A stretch of 64,000 nt of DNA from assembly GCF_003703835.1 (NCBI RefSeq), contig NZ_RDQR01000003.1:101654-165653 (forward strand), given 5' to 3'. Both the position numbers and the translations under genes were made by a program. The notes below the pieces were generated by a model. That model saw only the letters and a program-made list of their open reading frames with translations, ran no database searches and had not been told where the DNA came from. The stretch comes from Auritidibacter ignavus (GTDB lineage Bacteria; Actinomycetota; Actinomycetes; Actinomycetales; Micrococcaceae). Numbering within the stretch: position 1 is the stretch's first letter; every line of letters starts with the position of its first letter. Shown here in pieces: positions 1 to 6,934 of this stretch.

Positions 1-453
1 GGCATTCTCGGGGCTGCCGTGCTTGCGGCCCTGGGCGCCCAAGCGCTGCTACCTGACCAAGTGCTGCCTTATTTTGGCCTGATCCCACTGGGGCTAGGCC
101 TATGGGCAACATGGCAGGCGTGGCGCAATCGCGACGACGACGATGACGACGCAGCACAGCTGGAAGGCAAGCGAGTCTCGGTCTGGACCGTGGCCGCGGT
201 GACCTTCGCCAATGGTGGCGACAATATCGGGGTCTATGTGCCAGTGTTCGTCAGTGTTAGCTGGAGCACAATCCTGGCCTACTGCATCGTCTTCTTACTC
301 CTCGTCGCCGTCCTGGTGTTTGTGGCTCGATGGATTACGTCCAGGAAACCTATCGCCGAAGCCCTGGAACGGTGGGAACACATTCTGTTTCCAGCAGTCC
401 TCATTGGGCTGGGCATTGTGATCCTCATCAGCGGCGGAGCCTTCGGTCTCTAA
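1..453 (+). CDS. cadD: CadD-family cadmium resistance transporter, 5' end outside the window
   Basis: This is the C-terminal three quarters of a small integral membrane protein of the CadD family, which exports or sequesters cadmium. The reading frame is open from the first base, so the start lies upstream. It closely resembles the complete copy at 4572-5174: both carry the PYFGLIPLGLGLWA segment, a run of aspartates in a cytoplasmic loop, the FANGGDNIGVY motif and the same end, SGGAFGL. Two or three hydrophobic segments follow the acidic loop. It converges on the MerR gene with only about 40 bases between. Cadmium specificity comes from the family and is not shown here. Confidence 0.85.
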   Translation, partial: GILGAAVLAALGAQALLPDQVLPYFGLIPLGLGLWATWQAWRNRDDDDDDAAQLEGKRVSVWTVAAVTFANGGDNIGVYVPVFVSVSWSTILAYCIVFLLLVAVLVFVARWITSRKPIAEALERWEHILFPAVLIGLGIVILISGGAFGL

Positions 454-496
454 GCCACAGCGGTTGAACAGTTCTTGCAGTCATCAGCTCTGGCGG

Positions 497-886
497 TCAG
501 AGGTTGGTGCAGATGGCCTCGGCGTGGCACGTGGCGGGGTCCGCTGCGCGGCTGGTGTGGTGCAGGGCAGTGACGGTCTGGCGTAATTGGATGAGGTCAG
601 CGATCTGCTGGTCGAGCTCGGTCAGACGGTTGGCCAGCAGCGCGTCGACGTGGGCGCAAGGCGGCTGGCCGGTATCGCGCATCCGCAGAATCTCACCGAT
701 GTGGGCCAGGGACAGTCCCGCGCGTTGGCCTCGACGGATGAAATCGAGTCGCCAGAGCATCGCTTCGGGGTAGTCTCGGTAGCCGTTCGGGGCCCGATCC
801 GGGGGTGGCAGCAGCCCGATGGCTTCGTAATAGCGCAGCGTTTTGGTGGTGGTGTCGGCAGCGTCTGCCAATTCGCCAATCCTCAT
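497..886 (-). CDS. MerR-family metal-responsive regulator
   Basis: A 129-residue MerR-type transcription activator. The N-terminal winged helix reads MRIGELADAADTTTKTLRYY, the standard family start, followed by a dimerisation helix. Cysteines sit where metal ligands are found in MerR and ZntR: one in PPCAHVD before the long helix and two near the C-terminus in TCHAEAIC. The frame could open at 946, but that codon lies beyond the promoter palindrome at 921-942, so the ATG at 886 is chosen. It diverges from the mercuric reductase gene and very probably controls it. The metal could be Hg(II); the C-terminal spacing differs from Tn501-type MerR, so another soft metal is possible. Confidence 0.85.
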   Translation of the reverse strand: MRIGELADAADTTTKTLRYYEAIGLLPPPDRAPNGYRDYPEAMLWRLDFIRRGQRAGLSLAHIGEILRMRDTGQPPCAHVDALLANRLTELDQQIADLIQLRQTVTALHHTSRAADPATCHAEAICTNL

Positions 887-917
887 TGAACTCAAGGCTC
901 CTTTATGATCGTCGGAC

Positions 918-949
918 TTGACCTTCCAGTGTACTGGAAGGTTCATACT
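918..949 (+). promoter_or_regulatory. MerR-type promoter with operator palindrome
   Basis: A perfect 22-bp inverted repeat (921-942, half-site ACCTTCCAGT around a central GT) lies between a -35 TTGACC (918-923) and a -10 CATACT (944-949). The 20-bp spacer is longer than the normal 17, which is the hallmark of promoters that MerR-family proteins activate by untwisting DNA. It points toward the reductase gene. Confidence 0.85.
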
Positions 950-978
950 GGGTGCAGACCAAAGAAAGAGGCAAACAG

Positions 979-2373
979 ATGGTACAAGGTTTCGACGTTG
1001 ATCTGGTGGTGGTGGGCTCCGGTGGCGCTGGCATGGCGGCAGCCATTACAGCCCGGCGGGCCGGCAAAGAGGTGTTGGTGATCGAGCGGGACACCCTCGG
1101 TGGCACCTGCGTGAACATCGGATGCGTCCCGTCCAAAACGCTGTTGGCCGCGGCCGGCACCCGGCAAGCCGCCCTGACCAACCCGTTCCCCGGGGTCCCC
1201 ACCTCCGCCGCGGGCGTGGATCTGGGGTCGCTGGTCGGACAAAAAGACCAGCTAATCACCCGGCTGCGAGACACCAAATACGCTGAGGTCGCGGCCGCGC
1301 ATGGGTTCCAGATCCGCACCGGGGAGGCCTCCTTTGTTGATCCCGACACCCTGGTGGTGGATGGGACCCCGGTGACAGCCGGTTCGATTGTGCTGGCCAC
1401 CGGCGCGGTGCCAGCCTTACCACAGGACGTGACCGGGTTGGACGAGGTGGACTATCTGACCTCGACCACGGCCATGGCACTGACCGAGCTGCCCGAGTCC
1501 ATGATTATTATCGGCGGCGGCTACGTCGGCATCGAACAAGCCCAGCTTTTTGCCGACTTGGGCACCCGGGTGACGATCATCGGCCGGATAGCCCCCACCG
1601 CCGAGCCAGAAATGACCGCCATCCTCCGACAAACCCTGACCCTCGATGGGATTACGGTGCTCGAAGAGCACGCCACCGGGGTGACCCAGGAGCATGACCA
1701 GATCCAGGTGGCCACCGCCTCGGGACGCAGCCTGTGTGCTGAGCGCCTGCTGGTGGCCACCGGCCGCCGCCCGTCCACCGAGCATCTCAACCTGCCCGCC
1801 GCAGGTATCACCACCGACCAGGAGGGATTCATCCTCGTCGATGACCACCAGCGCACCACCAATGCGCGGGTCTTTGCTGCCGGTGACGTTACGGCGGCCC
1901 CGCAATATGTCTACGTCGCCGCGGCCACCGGCAAAGCTGCCGCGGCCAATGCCCTGCGCACCGATCCGCAAGTGCCGGCCACGAAAGTCGATTACACCGG
2001 CCTACCTGCCGTGATCTTCTCGCGCCCCCAACTGGCCACGGCCGGACTGACCGAAGCCGCGGCCCGGAGAGCCGGGTACCGGTGTCACTCCCGGGTGCTG
2101 AGCTTCCAAGACCTGCCGCGCGCCTTAGTCAATCACGACACTTGCGGGGCGCTGAAGATGGTCGCCGAAACAAGAACCGACAAAATCCTGGGCATCAGCG
2201 CTATCGGCGATCACGCAGCAGAGCTCCTGCTCCCGGCAACTTATGCGATCACCGCGGGGATGACCACCCGCCACCTCGCCGACACCTGGGCACCCTATCT
2301 GACCACCTCCGAAGCACTGCGCCTGGTGGCAGGCACCTTCCATGACGAGCTGCCCACGTCTTGTTGTGCCTGA
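979..2373 (+). CDS. merA: Mercuric reductase (MerA), without N-terminal HMA domain
   Basis: A 464-residue FAD-dependent pyridine nucleotide-disulfide oxidoreductase. An N-terminal GSGGAG dinucleotide-binding motif is followed by the redox pair C44 and C49 in GTCVNIGCVPSK, a second NAD(P)H-binding GGGYVG motif near residue 180 and the dimerisation domain. The C-terminus ends in a vicinal pair, TSCCA (C462, C463), the mark of MerA, where it passes Hg(II) from the partner subunit to the active site; WAPYLT carries the usual tyrosine. There is no N-terminal heavy-metal-binding domain. The GTG at 952 lies too close to the -10 box; ATG 979 has AAAGAAAGAGG upstream. No merT or merP is nearby. It would reduce Hg(II) to Hg(0) in the cytoplasm. 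Confidence 0.88.
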   Translation: MVQGFDVDLVVVGSGGAGMAAAITARRAGKEVLVIERDTLGGTCVNIGCVPSKTLLAAAGTRQAALTNPFPGVPTSAAGVDLGSLVGQKDQLITRLRDTKYAEVAAAHGFQIRTGEASFVDPDTLVVDGTPVTAGSIVLATGAVPALPQDVTGLDEVDYLTSTTAMALTELPESMIIIGGGYVGIEQAQLFADLGTRVTIIGRIAPTAEPEMTAILRQTLTLDGITVLEEHATGVTQEHDQIQVATASGRSLCAERLLVATGRRPSTEHLNLPAAGITTDQEGFILVDDHQRTTNARVFAAGDVTAAPQYVYVAAATGKAAAANALRTDPQVPATKVDYTGLPAVIFSRPQLATAGLTEAAARRAGYRCHSRVLSFQDLPRALVNHDTCGALKMVAETRTDKILGISAIGDHAAELLLPATYAITAGMTTRHLADTWAPYLTTSEALRLVAGTFHDELPTSCCA

Positions 2374-2380
2374 CCCTTTG

Positions 2381-2911
2381 TTATTCGGGGGTGTGGGGCA
2401 GGAAACTCAGTTGCTGGGCGTGGAAGGCGAAATGTTTCGTGGGGTAGGCGTAGAGGTCGGCCACGGTCATCACCGGCCGAAAAAATGGATCCCACCGGGT
2501 GGGAAACGCCATCTGCAGCCCCAAGGAGGCGTGGGACTCGGTTTCCAGGTTGGCGGCCAGCGTGGTCGTGACCCGACGCAACTTCCGGGCCATCCGGTGA
2601 CGATTGTACACGCGCGATGCCGCCCAAGACCCCCAGTAATTGACCCAATCAAAGGGCTTGGTCCCGGCATCGAGCAACCCAGCAAAGGCATTCCCCACGG
2701 ACGGTGGCAACCGACCGAAACACTTGACGAGGGGCAGCAGGCGTCGGGTCACCATGTAACCGAACACCATGTGAAACAACAATTCTTCGTTGGTCCAGCG
2801 CGTACCGGCGCTTCGGCTACGCAACTCGGCGTCACCAGCCAGCGCGAGGAAGGTTTCCAGATCGCCACAGGCGTGCAGATATCCAACGGTGATCTCAGCA
2901 CGGTCTATCAC
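2381..2911 (-). CDS. DinB-like (DUF664/YfiT-type) four-helix protein
   Basis: A 176-residue helical protein resembling the DinB/YfiT superfamily, whose members bind a metal through three histidines and often act as thiol-dependent transferases. The segments RWTNEELLFHMVFGY and KHFAFHAQQLSF place histidines as expected for that fold. The start is a GTG at 2911. It ends 7 bases from the merA stop and converges on it. In actinobacteria DinB proteins often use mycothiol, so a role in thiol or metal detoxification is plausible but only inferred from context. Confidence 0.65.
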   Translation of the reverse strand: MIDRAEITVGYLHACGDLETFLALAGDAELRSRSAGTRWTNEELLFHMVFGYMVTRRLLPLVKCFGRLPPSVGNAFAGLLDAGTKPFDWVNYWGSWAASRVYNRHRMARKLRRVTTTLAANLETESHASLGLQMAFPTRWDPFFRPVMTVADLYAYPTKHFAFHAQQLSFLPHTPE

Positions 2912-3070
2912 GGTGACCTTCTTCGGTCCGGAGCGGGGTCTTGCTCGCCTTGTCCTTTTATTATGGACTGCATTTCAACCTGTCTTGGCAGCATAGTTGC
3001 GCACACGTACGCAGCATCTAATCGGGCATAGCATGTCTGACAGATCTCTGCCTCCCATAGGAGCCCCACC

Positions 3071-3409
3071 ATGCGATGCCACCTGATCACCGCCACCACG
3101 CTCGCCATCGCCGCCAGCGCCCTGCTCACCGGCTGTAGTGGCGACAGCCTCGAGGGCACCTACCTCGACGCCAAGGAGGGCCGATACATGCTCGTCCTCG
3201 GCGAGGACAGCACCTGCGGCCACCAGGAGCGGACCAACCCGCAGGCCGAGATCGACGATGACTGTTCCTGGACCCGCAACGGCGATGAGCTGACCTTCGT
3301 CGGACTCATGAGCTACAACGTCTACGGCACGGTCAACGACGACGGCTCGATCACCATCCCGCACCAGAACCACGTCAGCTCGAAGCTACTGCAGAAGCAG
3401 GAGAGCTGA
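3071..3409 (+). CDS. Small putative lipoprotein
   Basis: A 112-residue exported protein. The N-terminus has a basic start, a hydrophobic core and the lipobox LTGC, so it is probably cleaved before cysteine 22 and anchored to the outer face of the membrane. The mature part is short, acidic, and has two further cysteines (STCGHQ and DDCSW) that could form a disulfide. AGGAG sits 8 bases before the ATG. No family is recognised. It lies alone between the mer genes and an unrelated hypothetical gene and has its own terminator. Confidence 0.6.
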   Translation: MRCHLITATTLAIAASALLTGCSGDSLEGTYLDAKEGRYMLVLGEDSTCGHQERTNPQAEIDDDCSWTRNGDELTFVGLMSYNVYGTVNDDGSITIPHQNHVSSKLLQKQES

Positions 3410-3419
3410 GCGTGATCAC

Positions 3420-3463
3420 GAGACCCCCGGGGAGCATCCGCTCGCTCCTCGAGGGTCTCTTTC
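3420..3463 (+). terminator. Probable intrinsic terminator
   Basis: GAGACCC (3420-3426) pairs with GGGTCTC (3453-3459) around an inner partly paired loop, followed by TTTCTT. It lies just after the lipoprotein gene. Confidence 0.65.
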
Positions 3464-3502
3464 TTGATCTGCGTGAATGCAGGAGTCGTGGGATAATGAA
3501 GC

Positions 3503-4351
3503 ATGCGCATCAAAGACTTCTTCGAGGAGCCAGCGGGGACTGACAACCCCTGGGATTCATCGAAGCCGGTTCTCAACGCCGACCTGATCACCCAGCTCGC
3601 ACAGGGCACCGCTTACGACCCGAACCCGCTGGAGACCGCGCTCGAGCTCACCAGGCTCGTCCGAGCAGAGTACGAGTCCTACGGCACCGAGAAGTCGCAC
3701 CTGCGGACCGACGAGGACGAGGCGAGGGCCGCACTCAAGGCGCTCCGCATGCTCCTCAAGCGGAGGGGCATCGTCTTCGACCCTCCATGGCGTGACTTCT
3801 CGTCCTTCCACAGTCACTGGATCGCTGAAGGTGCCTATGGGAAGTGGCAAGCCCGCCGCGACATCATCGAGAAGGTGTTTCGGCCAATCCAGGATCAGCT
3901 TGAGGAGGCCGAAGAGTGGCAGTTCCTTGGCGAACTGGCCGAAGGCATCTCGCCGCACGGCGATCTCGGCTGGACTGACGTCGACGATCACATCTCACAG
4001 CTACGGCAGCGCTTCAGGTCAGCCTCCACGCCTGTCGACTACAAGGATGTGGGCAACCGTTGCGTCGGCGTCCTCGAGGCGCTCAGCGCCCACGTCTACG
4101 ATCCTGAGGTGCACTGCCCTCCGGTACTCTCAGAGCCTCCGGTCGACAAGACCGACATCCGCATCGGCGCGTACATCGACCACCGTCTGCCCGGCAAGTC
4201 CAATGAGGAGCTGCGGGGGCTGACCAAGAAGGCGTCGGCTCTCGCCCACAAGATGAAGCACTCACCGAAGGCCGACCGGACCACGACCGGCATCACCGCG
4301 GATGCCGTGATCCTGCTGGCGAACATCTTGCGTCGACTCGAGGAGGGCTGA
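3503..4351 (+). CDS. Unrecognised protein with possible HEPN-like C-terminal domain
   Basis: A 282-residue soluble protein of unknown function. The N-terminal half is acidic and mostly helical and contains a tryptophan-rich patch (DPPWRDF, SHWIAEGAYGKWQARRD). From about residue 180 a second domain begins with YKDVGNRCVGVLEAL and ends KKASALAHKMKHS...AVILLANILRRL. This end resembles C-terminal helical domains of abortive-infection type proteins, some of which are HEPN ribonucleases, but a clear R-x4-6-H motif is not evident. A GATAAT hexamer ends 5 bases before the ATG, suggesting a leaderless transcript. It stands alone in the island. A defence role is a guess. Confidence 0.6.
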   Translation: MRIKDFFEEPAGTDNPWDSSKPVLNADLITQLAQGTAYDPNPLETALELTRLVRAEYESYGTEKSHLRTDEDEARAALKALRMLLKRRGIVFDPPWRDFSSFHSHWIAEGAYGKWQARRDIIEKVFRPIQDQLEEAEEWQFLGELAEGISPHGDLGWTDVDDHISQLRQRFRSASTPVDYKDVGNRCVGVLEALSAHVYDPEVHCPPVLSEPPVDKTDIRIGAYIDHRLPGKSNEELRGLTKKASALAHKMKHSPKADRTTTGITADAVILLANILRRLEEG

Positions 4352-4571
4352 GGTCCTCCACGCAGACCGGGGCGCCCGTCGATCCTCCTCCGTCGGATCA
4401 CCGGGCATCGGGAGGTGTGGTTGTGGCTTCGTTCGCTTCGTGGCGGGGTTTTTGCAACGCTCCGTGGCGGTCTTGTTGCCGCGATCACCCAGGACTGGCT
4501 GCAGGTAGGTGTCGCGGTCTGAACCGAGAGGGGTGCGCCCGGTCGGGGCCGTTTGGAGCGCTGCCGCTACG

Positions 4572-5174
4572 TCAGAGTCCGAAGGCTCCGCCGCTGACGA
4601 GGATCACGATGCCGAGGCCGATGAGAACGATGGGGAAGAGGATGTGCTCCCAGCGTTCGAGCACTTCGGCGATCGGGGGGCGGGTGGCGACGAACTTTGC
4701 CAGGGCCACCAGGACCGCGACGAGCGCGAGGAAGACGATGCAGTAGGCGACTACTGCGAGAGGTTCCACGCTGAGGAAGACAGGGGTGTAGACGCCGATG
4801 TTGTCGCCGCCGTTGGCAAAGGTGACGCCTGCGACTGTCCACACGCCGACCTTCTTGCCGGCAACCTTGGCCTCGTCGTCATCGTCGTCATCGTCTCCGC
4901 GCCAGGCCTGCCATGCGGCCCAGAGGCCGAGGCCCAGAGGAATGAGACCGAAGTACGGGATGGCTGCCGAGGGCAGGAATGCTCCGGCGCCGATGGTCAC
5001 CAGGACCGAGGCACCGAGGATGCCGGCGAATCCGAGGTACTGGCCGGCCAAAATGCGGGCGGTAGTGCCGCGCTGGCCTGCCCCTCGCGCGAAGAAGAGG
5101 GAGAGCACGATGATGTCGTCGATGTTGGTCGCTGCGAACAGGCCCATCGCCTGCAAGACCGAGGTGAGGATCAT
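4572..5174 (-). CDS. cadD: CadD-family cadmium resistance transporter
   Basis: A complete 200-residue membrane protein of the CadD family with about five hydrophobic segments. It starts MILTSVLQAMGLFAATNIDDI, has the ARGAGQRG loop, a run of seven aspartates in the central cytoplasmic loop, FANGGDNIGVYTPVF and the end SGGAFGL. The ATG at 5174 overlaps the cmtR stop by 4 bases (ATGA), so the two are translationally coupled; a longer frame to 5228 lies inside cmtR. It would give Cd(II) resistance under CmtR control. The second copy, at 1-453, lacks its start. Confidence 0.88.
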   Translation of the reverse strand: MILTSVLQAMGLFAATNIDDIIVLSLFFARGAGQRGTTARILAGQYLGFAGILGASVLVTIGAGAFLPSAAIPYFGLIPLGLGLWAAWQAWRGDDDDDDDEAKVAGKKVGVWTVAGVTFANGGDNIGVYTPVFLSVEPLAVVAYCIVFLALVAVLVALAKFVATRPPIAEVLERWEHILFPIVLIGLGIVILVSGGAFGL

Positions 5175-5530
5175 GCGCCCTCCCCAGCTGCGTCGCATCC
5201 GGGAAGCGAGCAGGCGGGATCGATGCACGGGGCGTCTTCGTCCACTGCCAGGGTGGCATCGACCAGTGCCGTTAGCGCCTGCGCCAGGTGCGAATCGGCG
5301 ATCTCATATCGTGTCCGACGACCCTCGGGCTCGGAGACGACGATCCCGCAATCGCGCAGGCATGCCAGATGGTTGGACACGTTCGGGCGTGTCAGGTCCA
5401 GATCTCGGGCCAGTTCCGCCGGGTAAGCGGGATGGTCGAGCAGGGTCAAGATGATCCGGGATCGAGTGGGGTCGGCCAGTGCACGACCCAGGCGGTTCAT
5501 CACGTCGAGACGCGAAGCAATAGTCAGCAT
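5171..5530 (-). CDS. cmtR: CmtR-type ArsR-family Cd/Pb sensor repressor
   Basis: A 119-residue ArsR/SmtB winged-helix repressor. The DNA-binding helix reads LTRPNVSNHLACLRDCG. Cysteines fall at residues 57, 61 and 102, exactly the positions that bind Cd(II) and Pb(II) in Mycobacterium tuberculosis CmtR, and more cysteines follow in the tail. A minus-strand TATAGT (5538-5543) ends 7 bases before the ATG, so the message is probably leaderless and the operator should overlap this spot. It heads an operon with cadD. Metal binding would release the promoter. Confidence 0.9.
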   Translation of the reverse strand: MLTIASRLDVMNRLGRALADPTRSRIILTLLDHPAYPAELARDLDLTRPNVSNHLACLRDCGIVVSEPEGRRTRYEIADSHLAQALTALVDATLAVDEDAPCIDPACSLPGCDAAGEGA

Positions 5531-5587
5531 GAACTTAACTATACAGCAGGTACTGAACACTCGGTCACAGGCGTCAGCCCAGATCGC

Positions 5588-5989
5588 ATGCCCGTAAGGG
5601 GATCCTTCACCGTACGTCGACTGGCGCGCTCGCTCCCGGACGCGAGGGACACCGCCGACGAGCTCACCATCAAGGGAGTGGCGCTCAGTCTCGGAGGCAG
5701 CGTCTACGACCCCAACGATGCCGTCGGCCGGTTGCTGTTCAACGTGCTCGGCATGGTGGCCGAGTTTGAGGCGGACCTCATCCGCCTGTGCACCCGCGAG
5801 GGCATGGCCATCGCCAGATCCAAGGGCAAACTCAAAGGCAAGAAGCCCAAGCTCTCGCCCTCTCAGCGCAAGCACCTGCTGACGCTGCACGCCGCCGGCG
5901 AACACACCCAAGCCGAGCTCGCCGAGCTGTTCAACGTCTCCCGCACCACCATCTACCGCGAGCTGCGCCGCACCACGGCCGCCACCTGA
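5588..5989 (+). pseudogene. Serine recombinase (resolvase/invertase), N-terminally truncated
   Basis: The frame encodes the back half of a small serine recombinase: RRLARSLPDARDTADEL, SLGGSVYDPNDAVGRLLFNVLGMVAEFEADLI, and a C-terminal helix-turn-helix (GEHTQAELAELFNVSRTTIY). The first 60 or so residues, including the catalytic serine, are missing, and the sequence before about 5615 is unrelated. It is a remnant of a Tn3-type or invertase module, divergent from cmtR. Confidence 0.8.
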
Positions 5990-6059
5990 TCGCGCCTGCA
6001 CCGCCACTGAGAGATCACAGAAACCCGCCACCAAGCCATCACATCCACAGCTCTTGTCC

Positions 6060-6420
6060 CTTGTGACCTTCACGCCCATCTTGGAGCCGACCCCCTTGAT
6101 GAGGTTGCTGATGAGCGTCGGGGCGACGATCACCGAGGCGACGAGCGCCGAGATGCCGCCTGCGATCCAGACGTTCTCGAAGATCCCCATCGCCTGCGTC
6201 AACAGCAGCCGCACGACCATGAAGCCGACGGTGTAGAGCGCCGCCATGAGCGCGAGCCGCCAGATGGGCGAGCGGGCCTGGAACGCCTGGAACTCGCGCC
6301 ATGCCGTGCGCAGGGCACCCTTCGTCTCGCGGAAGTCGGGCCGTCATCCTCCGGCAGCACCAGTAGCCCTGCCTTGAGCATGAGGCCGACGAACTGGAAC
6401 CCTCGCGGGAGCAGCGTGGA
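6060..6420 (-). pseudogene. Decayed membrane-protein gene
   Basis: On the minus strand a hydrophobic reading frame runs from GFQFVGLMLKAGLLVLPEDD, shifts by one base near 6345, and continues as FRETKGALRTAWREFQAF and then MAALYTVGFMVVRLLLTQAMG with two likely membrane spans. It has no start or stop of its own and its 3' end runs on without a stop into the recombinase remnant. The protein family is not recognised. The stretch 5990-6459 holds nothing else that I can support. Confidence 0.4.
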
Positions 6421-6459
6421 ACCGCTACGCCGCCCTGCGCCGCTGAACCCCGAATCTCC

Positions 6460-6843
6460 TCAGCAGGAGCACGCGGGAGTGTCAGTGCTCAGTGTCTGCG
6501 GGTCGAGCGCGGCCGAGAGCATCCCCAGGATCTCGGGAACGACCGCGTAGTAGGCCCACTTGCCGCGCTGCTCACGCGTGACCAGGCCGGCGTCGACGAG
6601 CTGCTTCATGTGATGCGAGACCGTGGGCTGGGAGAGGCCGACAGGCTCGGTCAGATCGCACACACACGCCTCCCCGCCGGACTGCGCAGCGATCATCGAC
6701 ACCAACCGCACCCTCGTGGGATCACCGAGGGCCTTGAACATCCGCGCCAACTGCTGCGCATCCTCGACCGCGAGCACCCCACCCGTGACGGGGGCGCAAC
6801 ATCCTCCCGTGTCGGTCGCGACCAGCGACAGTGAGATCGGCAT
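6460..6843 (-). CDS. arsR: ArsR-family arsenic-responsive repressor
   Basis: A 127-residue ArsR/SmtB repressor. The winged helix includes MFKALGDPTRVRLVSMI and the recognition segment LSQPTVSHHMKQLV. Possible As(III) ligands are C15-C16 near the N-terminus, as in the Corynebacterium glutamicum type, plus C60 and C62 in ACVCDL. The ATG at 6843 is preferred to 6897, because the longer form would cover the operator at 6865-6898. It diverges from arsM and should repress arsM-acr3-arsC-arsO until As(III) or Sb(III) binds. Confidence 0.88.
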   Translation of the reverse strand: MPISLSLVATDTGGCCAPVTGGVLAVEDAQQLARMFKALGDPTRVRLVSMIAAQSGGEACVCDLTEPVGLSQPTVSHHMKQLVDAGLVTREQRGKWAYYAVVPEILGMLSAALDPQTLSTDTPACSC

Positions 6844-6864
6844 GCCCTCGACCCTACGCCATGC

Positions 6865-6898
6865 ATTGACAACTGTCGATACATCGACGAGCATCAAT
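6865..6898. promoter_or_regulatory. ArsR operator candidate (imperfect dyad)
   Basis: Half-sites ATTGACAACTGTCGAT (6865-6880) and ATCGACGAGCATCAAT (6883-6898) pair at 11 of 16 positions; the outer ATTGA and inner GTCGAT are fully conserved. The dyad lies in the 91-base gap between arsR and arsM and contains a TTGACA -35 element (6866-6871) facing arsM. Confidence 0.6.
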
Positions 6899-6934
6899 AT
6901 GTAGTCGGGGTACCCGCGGGAAATGGAGCAGGCA

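Noticed and set aside
887..946. MerR protein starting at 946
   Set aside because: The extra 20 codons would run through the promoter palindrome and the family N-terminus begins at the ATG at 886.
4509..5426. A 305-codon plus-strand frame over the cadD-cmtR operon
   Set aside because: The translation is low-complexity and charged, and the opposite strand encodes two well-recognised coupled genes.
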